Positions 1 through 8,440 of a stretch of DNA of 64,000 nucleotides are shown here, one piece after another (the stretch's first letter is position 1; each line of letters opens with the position of its first letter). The notes under the pieces were generated by a model that did not search any database, was not told the origin of the DNA, and saw only the letters and a program-made list of their open reading frames with translations. Source of the stretch: Aquiflexum lacus (GTDB lineage: Bacteria; Bacteroidota; Bacteroidia; Cytophagales; Cyclobacteriaceae); the NCBI RefSeq assembly GCF_015476655.1, contig NZ_JABFHF010000009.1:124001-188000 (forward strand). Direction: 5' to 3'. A program made the position numbers and the translations under genes.

Positions 1-171
1 AAACAGCATGACGATAGGGAAATGGAGCAGCAAAGGGTGCATTCTACCCACTACCTCCAAAAAAGACGGTAATTGTATATGGTCTTGACCTATGACAAGA
101 ATGAGAATCAATCCATGTAAAGCAATCAACGAATTTTCTAGAATCGCAAAGATTTTTTGGTTTTTGGGCAT
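1..171 (-). CDS. Partial membrane protein, DUF2231/c-type-cytochrome-associated type (N-terminus only)
   Basis: The first 57 codons of a gene that runs off the left edge of the window. The start is ATG at 171, 13 nt after the DUF1501 stop codon, so it is probably the third gene of the same operon. The visible peptide has one hydrophobic segment (about residues 13-28), followed by the motif GRMHPLLLHFPIVMLF at 42-57. From memory, an HPLLxHFPI motif at the start of a membrane helix marks small multi-pass proteins (DUF2231-like) that often precede cytochrome c domains and accompany DUF1553/DUF1501 genes in Bacteroidota. The function is unknown and the rest of the protein cannot be seen. Confidence 0.6.
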   Translation of the reverse strand, partial: MPKNQKIFAILENSLIALHGLILILVIGQDHIQLPSFLEVVGRMHPLLLHFPIVMLF

Positions 172-184
172 ACTATTAGAAATG

Positions 185-1636
185 TTAAACCAAAATGTCT
201 TTTACAACTTTACCGTGTACATCGGTCAACCTATACCTTCTACCAAGGTGTTTGTACGTAAGCCTTTCATGGTCAATTCCCATCAAATGCAAGATGGTGG
301 CTTGGAAGTCGTGGACGTGAACTGGGTTTTCCACAATGTTGTATCCGAATTCATCTGTTTCACCATAAACCATTCCTGACTTGACACCTCCTCCGGCCAT
401 CCAAATTGAAAATGCCCTAGGATGGTGGTCACGGCCATAATTGTCCACCTGAATTTTGCCCTGACAGTAGTTAGTTCTTCCAAATTCCCCACCCCAAATC
501 ACCAAAGTCTCATCCAATAAGCCTCTTTGCTTCAGGTCTGTGATCAATGCAGCAGAAGCCTGATCCACGTCTTTTGCCTGACCGACCATTTGATTGGGCA
601 GGTTATCGTGAGCATCCCATCCCTGATGGTAAAGCTGTACAAACCTTACTCCATTCTCAGATAACTTCCTTGCCAAAAGGCAGTTGGCAGCATAAGTTCC
701 GGGAATCAAACAATCCGGCCCATACATTTTGATGATACTGTCAGGCTCTGATTTGATATCGGTGACTTCCGGCACAGCGGTCTGCATGCGGAAAGCCATT
801 TCATATTGTTGGATTTTGGCCTGTATTTCAGGGTCACCAAAAGTCTCATAATTCATGTTGTTCAATTCGGCCAGCTTGTCCAACATCCTTCTCCTGTCCT
901 CTCTGTTCATTCCTTTTGGATCTTTGAGATATAACACAGGATCTTCACTTGCCGAAAACTGTACTCCCTGATGGACTGAATCCAAGAAACCATTGGTCCA
1001 AAGTTTGGAATAAACACCTTGTCCATTTCCTTTTCCACGGCTCAGCAACACACAAAAAGAAGGTAAGTTGCTGTTTTCACTGCCAAGTCCGTAACTCAGC
1101 CAAGCTCCCATGCTTGGACGGTTACCCACTTGGGCTCCCGTCTGGAAAAAAGTTAAAGCAGGGTCATGGTTGATGGCTTCAGTGTGCATGGACTTGATGA
1201 TGCAAATGTCATCCACCACTTTGGCAGTATGGGGGAAAGCTTCAGAAATCCATGCCCTTGATTCTCCATATTGGTTGAACTTAAAGAAAGAGCCTACTAA
1301 TGGGAAAGAGCTTTGTCCGGCAGTCATGCCTGTCAGCCTTTGCCCTGCACGGATGGAGTCCGGGAGTTCCTGTCCAACTTGTTGGTTGAGCAAAGGCTTG
1401 TAATCAAATGTCTCCAACTGTGAAGGTGCACCGTTTTGAAAAAGATAAATAACCCTCTTTGCTTTTGGTGCAAAATGAGGCAATGCCTCCATCAAGGCAT
1501 CTTCGCCGCTTTTGCCTTTGAACAGATCGGGAATCAGTAGACTTCCCAAAGCAACACTCCCCAAACCCAAACTGACCTTTGAAAGAAACTTCCTCCTGTT
1601 CTCGTTTAATCCATATTCAAATTGTTCCTTTTCCAT
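185..1636 (-). CDS. DUF1501 domain-containing secreted protein
   Basis: A 483-residue protein of the DUF1501 family, which is predicted to have an alkaline phosphatase/sulfatase-like fold; its substrate is unknown. The N-terminus carries a twin-arginine type signal (RRKFLSK at 14-20, then a hydrophobic stretch to about 37), so Tat export to the periplasm is likely. Family features include QNGAPSQLETFDYKP near 67, MHTEAINHDPA near 150, the segment VQLYHQGWDAHDN, and the near-C-terminal segment GGEFGRTNYCQG with GRDHHPRAFSIWMAGGG. The start ATG lies 1 nt after the stop of the upstream DUF1553 gene, so the two are almost certainly co-translated. Full length for the family. Confident on family, not on function. 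Confidence 0.9.
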   Translation of the reverse strand: MEKEQFEYGLNENRRKFLSKVSLGLGSVALGSLLIPDLFKGKSGEDALMEALPHFAPKAKRVIYLFQNGAPSQLETFDYKPLLNQQVGQELPDSIRAGQRLTGMTAGQSSFPLVGSFFKFNQYGESRAWISEAFPHTAKVVDDICIIKSMHTEAINHDPALTFFQTGAQVGNRPSMGAWLSYGLGSENSNLPSFCVLLSRGKGNGQGVYSKLWTNGFLDSVHQGVQFSASEDPVLYLKDPKGMNREDRRRMLDKLAELNNMNYETFGDPEIQAKIQQYEMAFRMQTAVPEVTDIKSEPDSIIKMYGPDCLIPGTYAANCLLARKLSENGVRFVQLYHQGWDAHDNLPNQMVGQAKDVDQASAALITDLKQRGLLDETLVIWGGEFGRTNYCQGKIQVDNYGRDHHPRAFSIWMAGGGVKSGMVYGETDEFGYNIVENPVHVHDFQATILHLMGIDHERLTYKHLGRRYRLTDVHGKVVKDILV

Positions 1637-1637
1637 C

Positions 1638-3944
1638 TCAGATTTTGGTTATTGCTTCTTCAAGGTTATACATCGCCAGGATAACCTGCATCATGGCGGC
1701 GGTGTTTGGGGTTATTTTTTCTTCTTTGATCGGGTATTCACCCACTCTAAACAAATCATCAGCAGAAGCTTGGTCTTTGCTGAATTTTGAGAACTCTTCT
1801 TCAAAATAACTGGAAAGAATATCCAGCTCCTTCGAATTTGGAGCCCGGCAAAGGATTCTTTTGAAAGCTTCCTCAATGGCTGTTTCCGGTTCGGATTCTT
1901 TTTCTGTCAACTGACTCGCCAAAACCCGGGATGCTTCCATTACCAATGGGTCATTCATCATGACCAATGCCTGAAGCGGTGTATTGGTTCTACCTCTATT
2001 GACTTCACATTGATCTCTGTTTGACCCATCAAATATAATCGGCATCGGAGGGGGGGAAGTCAGTTTTATGAAGGTATATAGTCCTCTTCGGTAAAGTTTT
2101 TCACCTTTGTCTTGTTGGTATGTTTTGAGTTCACCACGACCTGATGTAGCAGCCTCCCAAAGTCCTTCAGGCTGGTAAGGTTTTACACTTGGCCCACCTA
2201 TTTCCGGGACCAGAAGTCCAGAGCTTGCCAATACCAAGTCCCTGATATTTTCAGCAGGCAACCTGAGTCTAGGTGATCTAGCCAGGTAGACATTATCAGG
2301 ATCAGTATTCAAATGTTTCTTAGTGACTTTGGAAGACTGCATGTAAGTAGCCGAAGTCATTATTTTCTTAAGGAGGTACTTTATGTCCCAACCATTTTCC
2401 ATAAAATCAACAGCCAGCCAATCCAAGAGTTCAGGATGGGAGGGGAGATCTCCCTGCATTCCAAAATCGCCCGTGGATTTGACAATGCCTACACCAAATA
2501 TCTCTTGCCACATCAGGTTGACAAATACTCTTGCTGTGAGCGGATTGTTTTTGTCCACGGTCCATTGTGCCAATCCAAGTCTGTTTTTGGGTAGATTGTC
2601 AGGAAAGGAAAAAATATTTTCAGGAGTGTTTGGGCTGACAGGAGTCGTACGTGCGTCGTATAAACCCCGGTTTAGAATGTAGGTCGTTCTTATGGTGTCA
2701 AGTTCCTCCATTACTGAGACCATGATCTTACTTGTGTCCTGATGGTTGATGAATGAAAGGAGTTCGTTGATATCATCTCTATCTATCCAAAGGATTGGTG
2801 TTTTGGCAGGTTTGGATTGGGAGACATCGCCTTCATATCCTTTTTCAGGAGTATTGTTAAAAAAGGCAAACATCTCGAAAAAGTTTTTCTGTGAAATCGG
2901 GTCATACTTATGGTCATGGCATTGTGCACATTCCATGGTAATTCCAAGGATTCCTTTGCTGAAGGTATTGGATTTGTCCAAGACATATTCCACCCTGTAT
3001 TCCTCGGGAATGACACCGCCCTCCTCGGTATATTTATGGTTTCTGTTAAAGGCTGTAGCCAATATTTGTTCCTTGGTCGCATTTGGTAACATATCCCCAG
3101 CCAACTGCCAAGTGATAAATTGGTCGTATGGAATGTTTTTATTGAATGCATGAATGACCCAATCCCGGTATGGCCATTGGGTTCGGATATTATCATCCTG
3201 ATAACCATAGGAGTCCGAATATCTGGAAATATCCATCCAAAGAACAGCCATCTTCTCTCCAAAGGTTGGCAGACCTATAATTTTGTCCAATGCTTTTTCG
3301 TATGCTTCTGGGCTCTTGTCCTTCTCAAAAGCATTGATCATATCAGGTGTAGGCGGGAGGCCTGTCAGGTCAAGGCTTACTCTTTTCAATAATTCATGCT
3401 TTTCTGCCTGATCGTTTGGATTCAGACCCAACTTGTTCATTTTGGCCAAGGTGAAATAATCAATTTCATTTCTAGGCCATTTTTCGTCTTTGATTTTAGG
3501 TAATTCTCCTTTTTTAGGACTTACAAAAGCCCAATGCGGCTCATATTCAGCGCCTTGTTCAATCCATTTTTTTATCAATTCAATCTCCTCTTCGGTCAAA
3601 GAGAGGTTGGATTCAGGAGGGGGCATCAGTTCGTTGGAATCTGTGCTGACTATTCTGTGGTAAAGTTCTGAACCGTCGAGGTCATTGGGAATAATGGCAA
3701 ATTTTCCCGGACTTTCTTTTAATGCCGCGTAGGCCGCCTCTTCCACATCCAATCTCAATCCTGCTTCCTGCTTGTTGGCATCAGGTCCATGACAGGCAAA
3801 GCATTTGTCTGAAAGGATAGGCCGTATGTGGAAATTATAGCTAAGTTGCTCACCATCCCCAAAAGGGATATCTGGAGAAGTGCTTGATTTACAAGCTACA
3901 AATAGGTTGAGAAACAGTATGATTAAAGGACTGAAGTACTTCAT
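1638..3944 (-). CDS. PSD1/cytochrome c, DUF1549 and DUF1553 domain lipoprotein
   Basis: A 768-residue exported protein with planctomycete-type cytochrome c, DUF1549 and DUF1553 domains. The first ATG (3944) gives a lipoprotein signal with Cys18 in LFVACK; a TTG 27 nt upstream is less likely. A heme-binding CFACH sits at 48-52 followed by GPDANKQEAGLRLD, and a second CAQCH lies near residue 340 before DHKYDP. The C-terminal DUF1553 region contains RGLYTFIKLTSPPPMP, FDGSNRDQCEVNRGRTNTPLQAL and ALVMMNDP. It forms an operon with the DUF1501 gene (1-nt gap). Members are widespread in Planctomycetes and present in Bacteroidota. The redox role is inferred from the CXXCH motifs; no substrate is known. 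Confidence 0.9.
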   Translation of the reverse strand: MKYFSPLIILFLNLFVACKSSTSPDIPFGDGEQLSYNFHIRPILSDKCFACHGPDANKQEAGLRLDVEEAAYAALKESPGKFAIIPNDLDGSELYHRIVSTDSNELMPPPESNLSLTEEEIELIKKWIEQGAEYEPHWAFVSPKKGELPKIKDEKWPRNEIDYFTLAKMNKLGLNPNDQAEKHELLKRVSLDLTGLPPTPDMINAFEKDKSPEAYEKALDKIIGLPTFGEKMAVLWMDISRYSDSYGYQDDNIRTQWPYRDWVIHAFNKNIPYDQFITWQLAGDMLPNATKEQILATAFNRNHKYTEEGGVIPEEYRVEYVLDKSNTFSKGILGITMECAQCHDHKYDPISQKNFFEMFAFFNNTPEKGYEGDVSQSKPAKTPILWIDRDDINELLSFINHQDTSKIMVSVMEELDTIRTTYILNRGLYDARTTPVSPNTPENIFSFPDNLPKNRLGLAQWTVDKNNPLTARVFVNLMWQEIFGVGIVKSTGDFGMQGDLPSHPELLDWLAVDFMENGWDIKYLLKKIMTSATYMQSSKVTKKHLNTDPDNVYLARSPRLRLPAENIRDLVLASSGLLVPEIGGPSVKPYQPEGLWEAATSGRGELKTYQQDKGEKLYRRGLYTFIKLTSPPPMPIIFDGSNRDQCEVNRGRTNTPLQALVMMNDPLVMEASRVLASQLTEKESEPETAIEEAFKRILCRAPNSKELDILSSYFEEEFSKFSKDQASADDLFRVGEYPIKEEKITPNTAAMMQVILAMYNLEEAITKI

Positions 3945-4106
3945 GGTTATTTTTGGCAATAATCTATTCAAGTTTGTAATTTCGAAAAAAAATCAACTAA
4001 GTTCAAACTCTTATTTAATATTTTATACAAATAGTGGAAATTAATATCTTTAATTGATTTAAGGATTATGACTACAATTTATCTTCCTCTAATATCCTGA
4101 ATTTTC

Positions 4107-4142
4107 TTTGATTTTTTCTTCCCTGTTAAAATTCTATCTTTG
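4107..4142 (+). promoter_or_regulatory. Promoter of fumarylacetoacetase gene
   Basis: A perfect Bacteroidota -7 box TATCTTTG at 4135-4142 and a TTTG at 4107-4110 (24-nt spacing, slightly long for a -33 box). The predicted start of transcription near 4149 leaves a leader of about 15 nt before ATG 4164. The TTG at the end of the box could be misread as a start codon. Confidence 0.6.
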
Positions 4143-4163
4143 GCCTTGAACAAATTTTTAACC

Positions 4164-5435
4164 ATGAGTGAATTAATAGTTCCGTCTTTGAAAAGCTGGG
4201 TACCTATTCCCAAAAATTCTGATTTCACAATTTATAATCTTCCTTTTGGTATTTTCCAAAACAAAAGACTCTCTCCTCGGGCGGGAATTGCCATTGGGGA
4301 TAAAATCGTCGATTTGGCAGTATTGCATGAAGAAGGATTTTTCTCTGACATGACACAATTGCCGCATGGTGTTTTCCAAAAGGATACTTTGAATGATTTT
4401 ATAGCATTGGGAAAGCCCACTACTAAAAAGGTCAGGGAGAAAGTTCAGGAATTGCTCAAAGAAGAAAATGGGTCACTACGAGATCATCAAAGCCGAGGAA
4501 AAGCAATAGTGACTAGAAAGGAAGCACAGATGCTTTTGCCGGTTAAGATCGGAGATTATACGGATTTTTACAGCAGCATGGAGCATGCCACCAACGTTGG
4601 GACCATGTTCCGTGATCCTGAGAATGCCTTATTGCCCAATTGGAAACATCTTCCTGTTGGTTATCACGGAAGGTCTTCCTCTATTATTCCATCCGGAATT
4701 CCCATTCACAGACCCAAAGGACAATACAAGGATCCAAATATGGAGACTCCTGAATTCGGACCAAGCCGAAGATTGGATTTTGAATTGGAAATGGCCTTTA
4801 TTGTAGGGAAATCCACCAAGATGGGGGATAGTGTGAGCACAGAAGATGCTGAGGATTACATTTTTGGTATGGTGCTATTTAATGATTGGTCGGCAAGGGA
4901 TATTCAGGCTTGGGAATATGTTCCTTTAGGTCCCTTTTTGGGTAAAAGCTTTGCATCAAGCATTTCGCCTTGGATTGTGACATTAGAAGCTTTGGAACCC
5001 TTTAGGGTTTCGGGACCTAAGCAGGATCCGGAGGTTCTTCCTTATTTACAATACCAAAAAAACCATGCATTTGATATCAACTTAGAAGTCTATATTCAAC
5101 CTGATGGACTACAAAGTACCAAAGTCTGTACTTCTAATTTCAAGTACATGTACTGGAATATCGCCCAACAACTTGCCCACCATACTGTAAACGGCTGCAA
5201 TATCAATGTAGGAGACATGATGGCTTCTGGTACAATTTCCGGCCACACTTTGGATAGTTTTGGTTCCATGTTGGAACTTGCATGGAAGGGCACAAAACCT
5301 TTGAAATTGGAAGAAGGTGGTGAAAGGAAGTTTATTGAAGATGGTGATACGGTGATAATGAAAGGCTACTGTGAGAAAGCAGGTATCCGTGTTGGATTCG
5401 GAGAGGTGGAAAGTAAGGTGATGGCGGGAAAGTAG
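4164..5435 (+). CDS. fahA: Fumarylacetoacetase
   Basis: A 423-residue enzyme that hydrolyses 4-fumarylacetoacetate to fumarate and acetoacetate, the last step of tyrosine/homogentisate breakdown, in the cytosol. Full length for the family (about 420). Visible family features are the N-terminal FAH domain (GIAIGDKIVDLAVL), then DYTDFYSSMEHATNVGTMFR, where Asp and His belong to the active site, LPVGYHGRSSSI, the acidic metal-binding segment RRLDFELEMAFIVG, FNDWSARDIQAWEYVPLGPF, and the late segment GDMMASGTISG. ATG 4164 is chosen because the upstream in-frame TTG lies inside the promoter box. No other tyrosine catabolism gene is adjacent; it is divergent from the DUF1553 operon. Confidence 0.95.
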   Translation: MSELIVPSLKSWVPIPKNSDFTIYNLPFGIFQNKRLSPRAGIAIGDKIVDLAVLHEEGFFSDMTQLPHGVFQKDTLNDFIALGKPTTKKVREKVQELLKEENGSLRDHQSRGKAIVTRKEAQMLLPVKIGDYTDFYSSMEHATNVGTMFRDPENALLPNWKHLPVGYHGRSSSIIPSGIPIHRPKGQYKDPNMETPEFGPSRRLDFELEMAFIVGKSTKMGDSVSTEDAEDYIFGMVLFNDWSARDIQAWEYVPLGPFLGKSFASSISPWIVTLEALEPFRVSGPKQDPEVLPYLQYQKNHAFDINLEVYIQPDGLQSTKVCTSNFKYMYWNIAQQLAHHTVNGCNINVGDMMASGTISGHTLDSFGSMLELAWKGTKPLKLEEGGERKFIEDGDTVIMKGYCEKAGIRVGFGEVESKVMAGK

Positions 5436-5442
5436 GGGATGT

Positions 5443-5550
5443 TTTAAGAGCCAAGAGACAAGAGACAAGAAGCGATAGCTGAGAAACTAGTGTCAAGGAC
5501 CAAGAGATAAGAACCAAGAAGCGAGAGCCTTGAAACAACAGCCTAGAAAC
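5443..5550 (+). repeat. Purine-rich degenerate heptanucleotide repeat, copy 1
   Basis: Begins 8 nt after the fahA stop. Units resemble AGAGACA, AGAGCCA, AGAACCA and AGAAGCG in rough 7-nt phase, with some interruptions. It fills the intergenic space between two converging genes. The same unit is seen near 17665 and 26513. Confidence 0.7.
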
Positions 5551-5566
5551 CAATAATCATTAAAGT

Positions 5567-5677
5567 TTATGGAATTGGGAATTGATTGATTTTGGTTAGC
5601 ACAATTATTATGTTGTCTGATTCGTCCTTTAAGTACCAAATACTATCATCAAGCTGATATTTTTTTGCTTTTAACAA
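5567..5677 (-). pseudogene. Out-of-reach 3' end of the DUF4377/META lipoprotein gene
   Basis: Directly after the TGA stop of the neighbouring lipoprotein (5678-5680) the same frame stays open for 36 more codons to a TAA at 5567-5569. It reads LLKAKKYQLDDSIWYLKDES and onwards to IIIVLTKI. That is the expected ending of a META/HslJ domain (a Y-x-L-x-x-x-x-W-x-L strand pair), which the upstream part lacks. The simplest reading is one gene of 5567-6301 with a premature stop; readthrough or a sequencing error is possible. Confidence 0.6.
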
Positions 5678-6301
5678 TCAAAAAATAAATTCGTTATCTA
5701 CTGATTTAGAATAATCCATCAAATCACCGTGACAAAATTTTTGGGTAACATTTATTACAGAAAAAGCAATTTCATTATCTGTTATATTTTCGAGTTTTAT
5801 GTGTGCTGAATTGCATTCATAGGAGGTTAAAATGAATCTAACCAATGGAATGTATGATAAATATTTTGGGAATTTTTCTATCAGCTCTTTTTCTTCAAAA
5901 CCTGGAAGATCCTTCAATTTCCACAAACCATTTAACTTATAACTTTCATCTTTGACTTTGGCTAAGGTCTTGTTCAATTGATAAGTAATTATTGGTGGCA
6001 TACTTGGGGTTTGCCTTGGGATAGTGTTGATCTTTACCTCCAAAAGAGTAAAATACCCCTGATCCAATTGAAATCCTTCAATGCTATTTTCTAACATTTC
6101 CCATTGGGCATCTTCAAAAGAATCAGTCTTGCTAATCAAATAACATAGTTTAGCCCCAGGGTCCTGATTGCACGGAATCATATCTCCAAAAACCCAGAAT
6201 CTCTCCAAATTAAATGGAATTTCTTCATCCTGTTTACAACCTAACAACATGCAAAAGGATATTAAAATATAAACAAGTTGTAATATGGATTTCATCCCCA
6301 A
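5678..6301 (-). CDS. Lipoprotein with DUF4377 and truncated META (HslJ-like) domain
   Basis: A 207-residue lipoprotein: hydrophobic signal, then Cys22 in MLLGCKQ. Residues about 45-115 resemble DUF4377 (a conserved Cys near the start, then QWEMLENSIEGFQLDQGYFTL, a hallmark of the domain). The rest, from LNGLWKLKDLPG on, resembles a META/HslJ domain with ECNSAH and TQKFCHGDLM, but stops before the last strands. Those are encoded in the same frame after the TGA (see 5567-5677). The function of DUF4377/META lipoproteins is not established; HslJ is linked to heat and novobiocin resistance in E. coli. It may be nonfunctional. Minus-strand neighbours are also small secreted proteins. Confidence 0.7.
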   Translation of the reverse strand: MGMKSILQLVYILISFCMLLGCKQDEEIPFNLERFWVFGDMIPCNQDPGAKLCYLISKTDSFEDAQWEMLENSIEGFQLDQGYFTLLEVKINTIPRQTPSMPPIITYQLNKTLAKVKDESYKLNGLWKLKDLPGFEEKELIEKFPKYLSYIPLVRFILTSYECNSAHIKLENITDNEIAFSVINVTQKFCHGDLMDYSKSVDNEFIF

Positions 6302-6373
6302 AAATTAATCATAATTGTTTGAAAAATAACGAGATATCGTGATGGGAATTGGTGAAAACCAATAAAATTGAAA

Positions 6374-6544
6374 TTATTTTTTGCAGATTTTTAAAAATCC
6401 AATCACCTCATCTTTTGACGTCCCTATTTCGATTTTTTTAAAATTTGAAAGATTTTTTCTGCCTTGAAATTCTTTTAAAATAAAATTCCCTGTGAGTAGA
6501 ATTGCTGATAACATGATAACTGTTTTGATGGTTTTTCTTTTCAC
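6374..6544 (-). CDS. Possible 56-aa secreted or anchored peptide
   Basis: A short reading frame with a GTG start at 6544, lying in the 310-bp gap between two minus-strand genes. The peptide starts with a basic stretch (KRKTIK), then a hydrophobic segment VIMLSAILLTG, and ends in KKIEIGTSKDEVIGFLKICKK. The GTSKDEVI piece resembles the G-x-S/T-K-x-E-V motif of SmpA-like small proteins, but the match is short. No ATG is available except an internal one. It could be real, a gene remnant like its neighbour, or chance; nothing else is visible in this gap. Confidence 0.3.
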   Translation of the reverse strand: MKRKTIKTVIMLSAILLTGNFILKEFQGRKNLSNFKKIEIGTSKDEVIGFLKICKK

Positions 6545-6611
6545 GAAGATTTTAAATCTATAAATCCACTACCCCAAGACTTGGGATTTAATAAGTCCAT
6601 CAAACCATTTT

Positions 6612-7343
6612 TTAACCCCGTACAAAATTAATTGGAATTGTCATTTGGGATTTTTGTGGAATGCCGTTTATAGTCAAAGGTGTCCAGCCTTTATCAAATA
6701 ATTCTACGACACGTTTGGCTTCATCTTCTAATGCAGGATGATTTTCACCTTTGTTAATTATTTTTACATTTTTGATTTCTCCATCCTCAAAAACATCAAA
6801 TCCTACCAAAACCAAGCCAACTGCCTTGGCTTTAAATGCTTCCCTTGGATATCTTAGCTTTGATATCAAATGTTTATTCCAAGCCTGTAAACCACCTACA
6901 GCTTCAGGTTTGACAATTTTATCTGAAGATTCAAAAACACCATTGTCATCGTAATTAACCCTTGATGAGATCATTCCTGTTTCATATTTTTCAACACATT
7001 TCTTTTTCCCATTATCATGGTAATAAGTGATTTCCCTATTTTTTTCTTTGATCAAAAGTGATTGATGGATAGTTCCTTCAGAATTGAATAGTTGAATCTT
7101 TCTTTCACTTAGAGCACCTGAAAATTTATCTATGGTCCATTCTTCCGAGCCGATTTTAGTTTCCATTGAATCTAATAGGATAAAACTCAATTCTTTATTT
7201 CCAAAAGGATTCACACGGTAAAATACCCTGGAAGAATCACCAGTCAACTCATTAAAATCTTTGTCAAGGGCGATTTTTTTCTGACTGAATGAAGTATGGT
7301 GAAGTGAAAGAAATATTAAGGTGATAAAGAATGTTTTTTTCAT
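6612..7343 (-). CDS. Secreted protein with MORN-like repeats and TonB C-terminal domain
   Basis: A 243-residue protein with a cleavable signal peptide (MKKTFFITLIFLSLHHTSFS, then Q), not the long membrane anchor of a true TonB. The middle contains MORN/toxin-antidote-like strands (ITYYHDNGKKKCVEKYETG, near residue 105), and residues about 150-243 form a TonB C-terminal domain: LRYPREAFKAKAVGLVLVGF, then EDGEIKNVKII, and a final IPINFVRG. There is no proline-rich spacer. It is paralogous to the next gene (7538-8284) with the same layout. The role is unknown: it lacks the features to energise receptors from the inner membrane. Confidence 0.75.
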   Translation of the reverse strand: MKKTFFITLIFLSLHHTSFSQKKIALDKDFNELTGDSSRVFYRVNPFGNKELSFILLDSMETKIGSEEWTIDKFSGALSERKIQLFNSEGTIHQSLLIKEKNREITYYHDNGKKKCVEKYETGMISSRVNYDDNGVFESSDKIVKPEAVGGLQAWNKHLISKLRYPREAFKAKAVGLVLVGFDVFEDGEIKNVKIINKGENHPALEDEAKRVVELFDKGWTPLTINGIPQKSQMTIPINFVRG

Positions 7344-7537
7344 ATTTTAGTCGACTTTAAAAAGAAAAAATTAAGTATGGTTGAAATTTTTAGAAAACAC
7401 AATACATTTTCAGAAAATCCGTTTTTAATTAAATTAAAAAAACACCATTAAACTAGCTCGACAATATCCAGAATATCTAATATCCTTCAATATCAAAAAG
7501 CATACATTGGAAACAGCAACCCCTTATCCAATCAATC

Positions 7538-8284
7538 TCACCCCAAACTAAACCTCACAGGCACATACATCCACTTCCTGACAGGATTTCCATCCATGTC
7601 CAAAGCAGGTCTGAATCCCTTATCGTAATTTGCGATCACCCTTTTTGCTTCTTCCTGAAGAATCAAGGATACCCCATCGTTGATGACTTCCATGGTGTTG
7701 ACAGTACCGTCAGGCATGATTTCTAAGGCTATGGTGACGGTCCCCTGAATACTTTTATTTCTCGCTTCTCCAGGATAATCAATGTTGGTCCTAAGGAATT
7801 CTTTGAATTGCTGTTTTGAAACTGCAAAACCCGGTTCAAATTCATTTTTGGATGTTTCAACATTTTCACCATCAATCACCCGTAGTCCGAAAACAACCTC
7901 ATTGTCATCACATAAGAATCTACCAACCAATTTTCCATTGTGAAAATATTCAACCATTTCTTTATTGGTCTTTATCTCAAACGTAGAGATTTTAAAAACA
8001 CTTTCATTGTCTCTATAATATTCAGTAATGGATCTGATGAGATTTTTTTTCGCATCAAATTCATTGGTAATTAACTTTACCAATTTACTGTTCAGGTCTA
8101 GAATCTGTTCAGTTTGTTTTCCTTCAGAAAGCGGTAAACTGATTTTTTGATATTGAGCATTTTCAGTGTCCTTGTTGGACAAAGGCAAAAAATGTTTGTC
8201 AAGAAATACAATCTTGGTTTTTTGAGCAAACACGAAAGAAGAAGATAAAAAAATAAAAGTTGCGAGATAGATAAATTTCTTCAT
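7538..8284 (-). CDS. Secreted protein with TonB C-terminal domain, paralogue of 6612-7343
   Basis: A 248-residue protein with a signal peptide ending near VFAQ (about residue 21), a middle region with a MORN-like strand (VEYFHNGKLVGRFLC near 130), and a C-terminal TonB_C domain: INYPGEARNKS-type segment (here IDYPGEARNKSIQGTVTIAL), PDGTVNTMEVINDG, and VPVRFSLG at the end. The overall architecture equals that of the adjacent paralogue, so a local duplication is likely. It is divergent from pgi. Often annotated as energy transducer TonB, but no inner-membrane anchor or proline-rich region is present. Confidence 0.75.
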   Translation of the reverse strand: MKKFIYLATFIFLSSSFVFAQKTKIVFLDKHFLPLSNKDTENAQYQKISLPLSEGKQTEQILDLNSKLVKLITNEFDAKKNLIRSITEYYRDNESVFKISTFEIKTNKEMVEYFHNGKLVGRFLCDDNEVVFGLRVIDGENVETSKNEFEPGFAVSKQQFKEFLRTNIDYPGEARNKSIQGTVTIALEIMPDGTVNTMEVINDGVSLILQEEAKRVIANYDKGFRPALDMDGNPVRKWMYVPVRFSLG

Positions 8285-8379
8285 ACAGCAGTCAGAAGGT
8301 TTAATCTTATAGTTAATCGTTCGGCAAACAAAAAGGTTACAAAAAGAATGCCTACAAACGAGGATTATGAAATTTAAGA

Positions 8380-8410
8380 TTTCATACCCTCATTAATAAT
8401 CTTATTTTTG
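8380..8410 (+). promoter_or_regulatory. Promoter of pgi
   Basis: TTTC at 8380-8383, 19-nt spacer and a perfect TAnnTTTG (TATTTTTG) at 8403-8410. ATG of pgi is 30 nt downstream of the box. Confidence 0.6.
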
Positions 8411-8440
8411 CGATGCCAATCTTAAAAAACCTATCTATCC

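Noticed and set aside
2783-3262. Long antisense frame inside the DUF1553 gene
   Set aside because: It is a shadow of a well supported gene in another frame, with no recognisable domain.
6611-8284. True TonB energy transducers
   Set aside because: They have cleavable signal peptides, no inner-membrane anchor and no proline-rich spacer.
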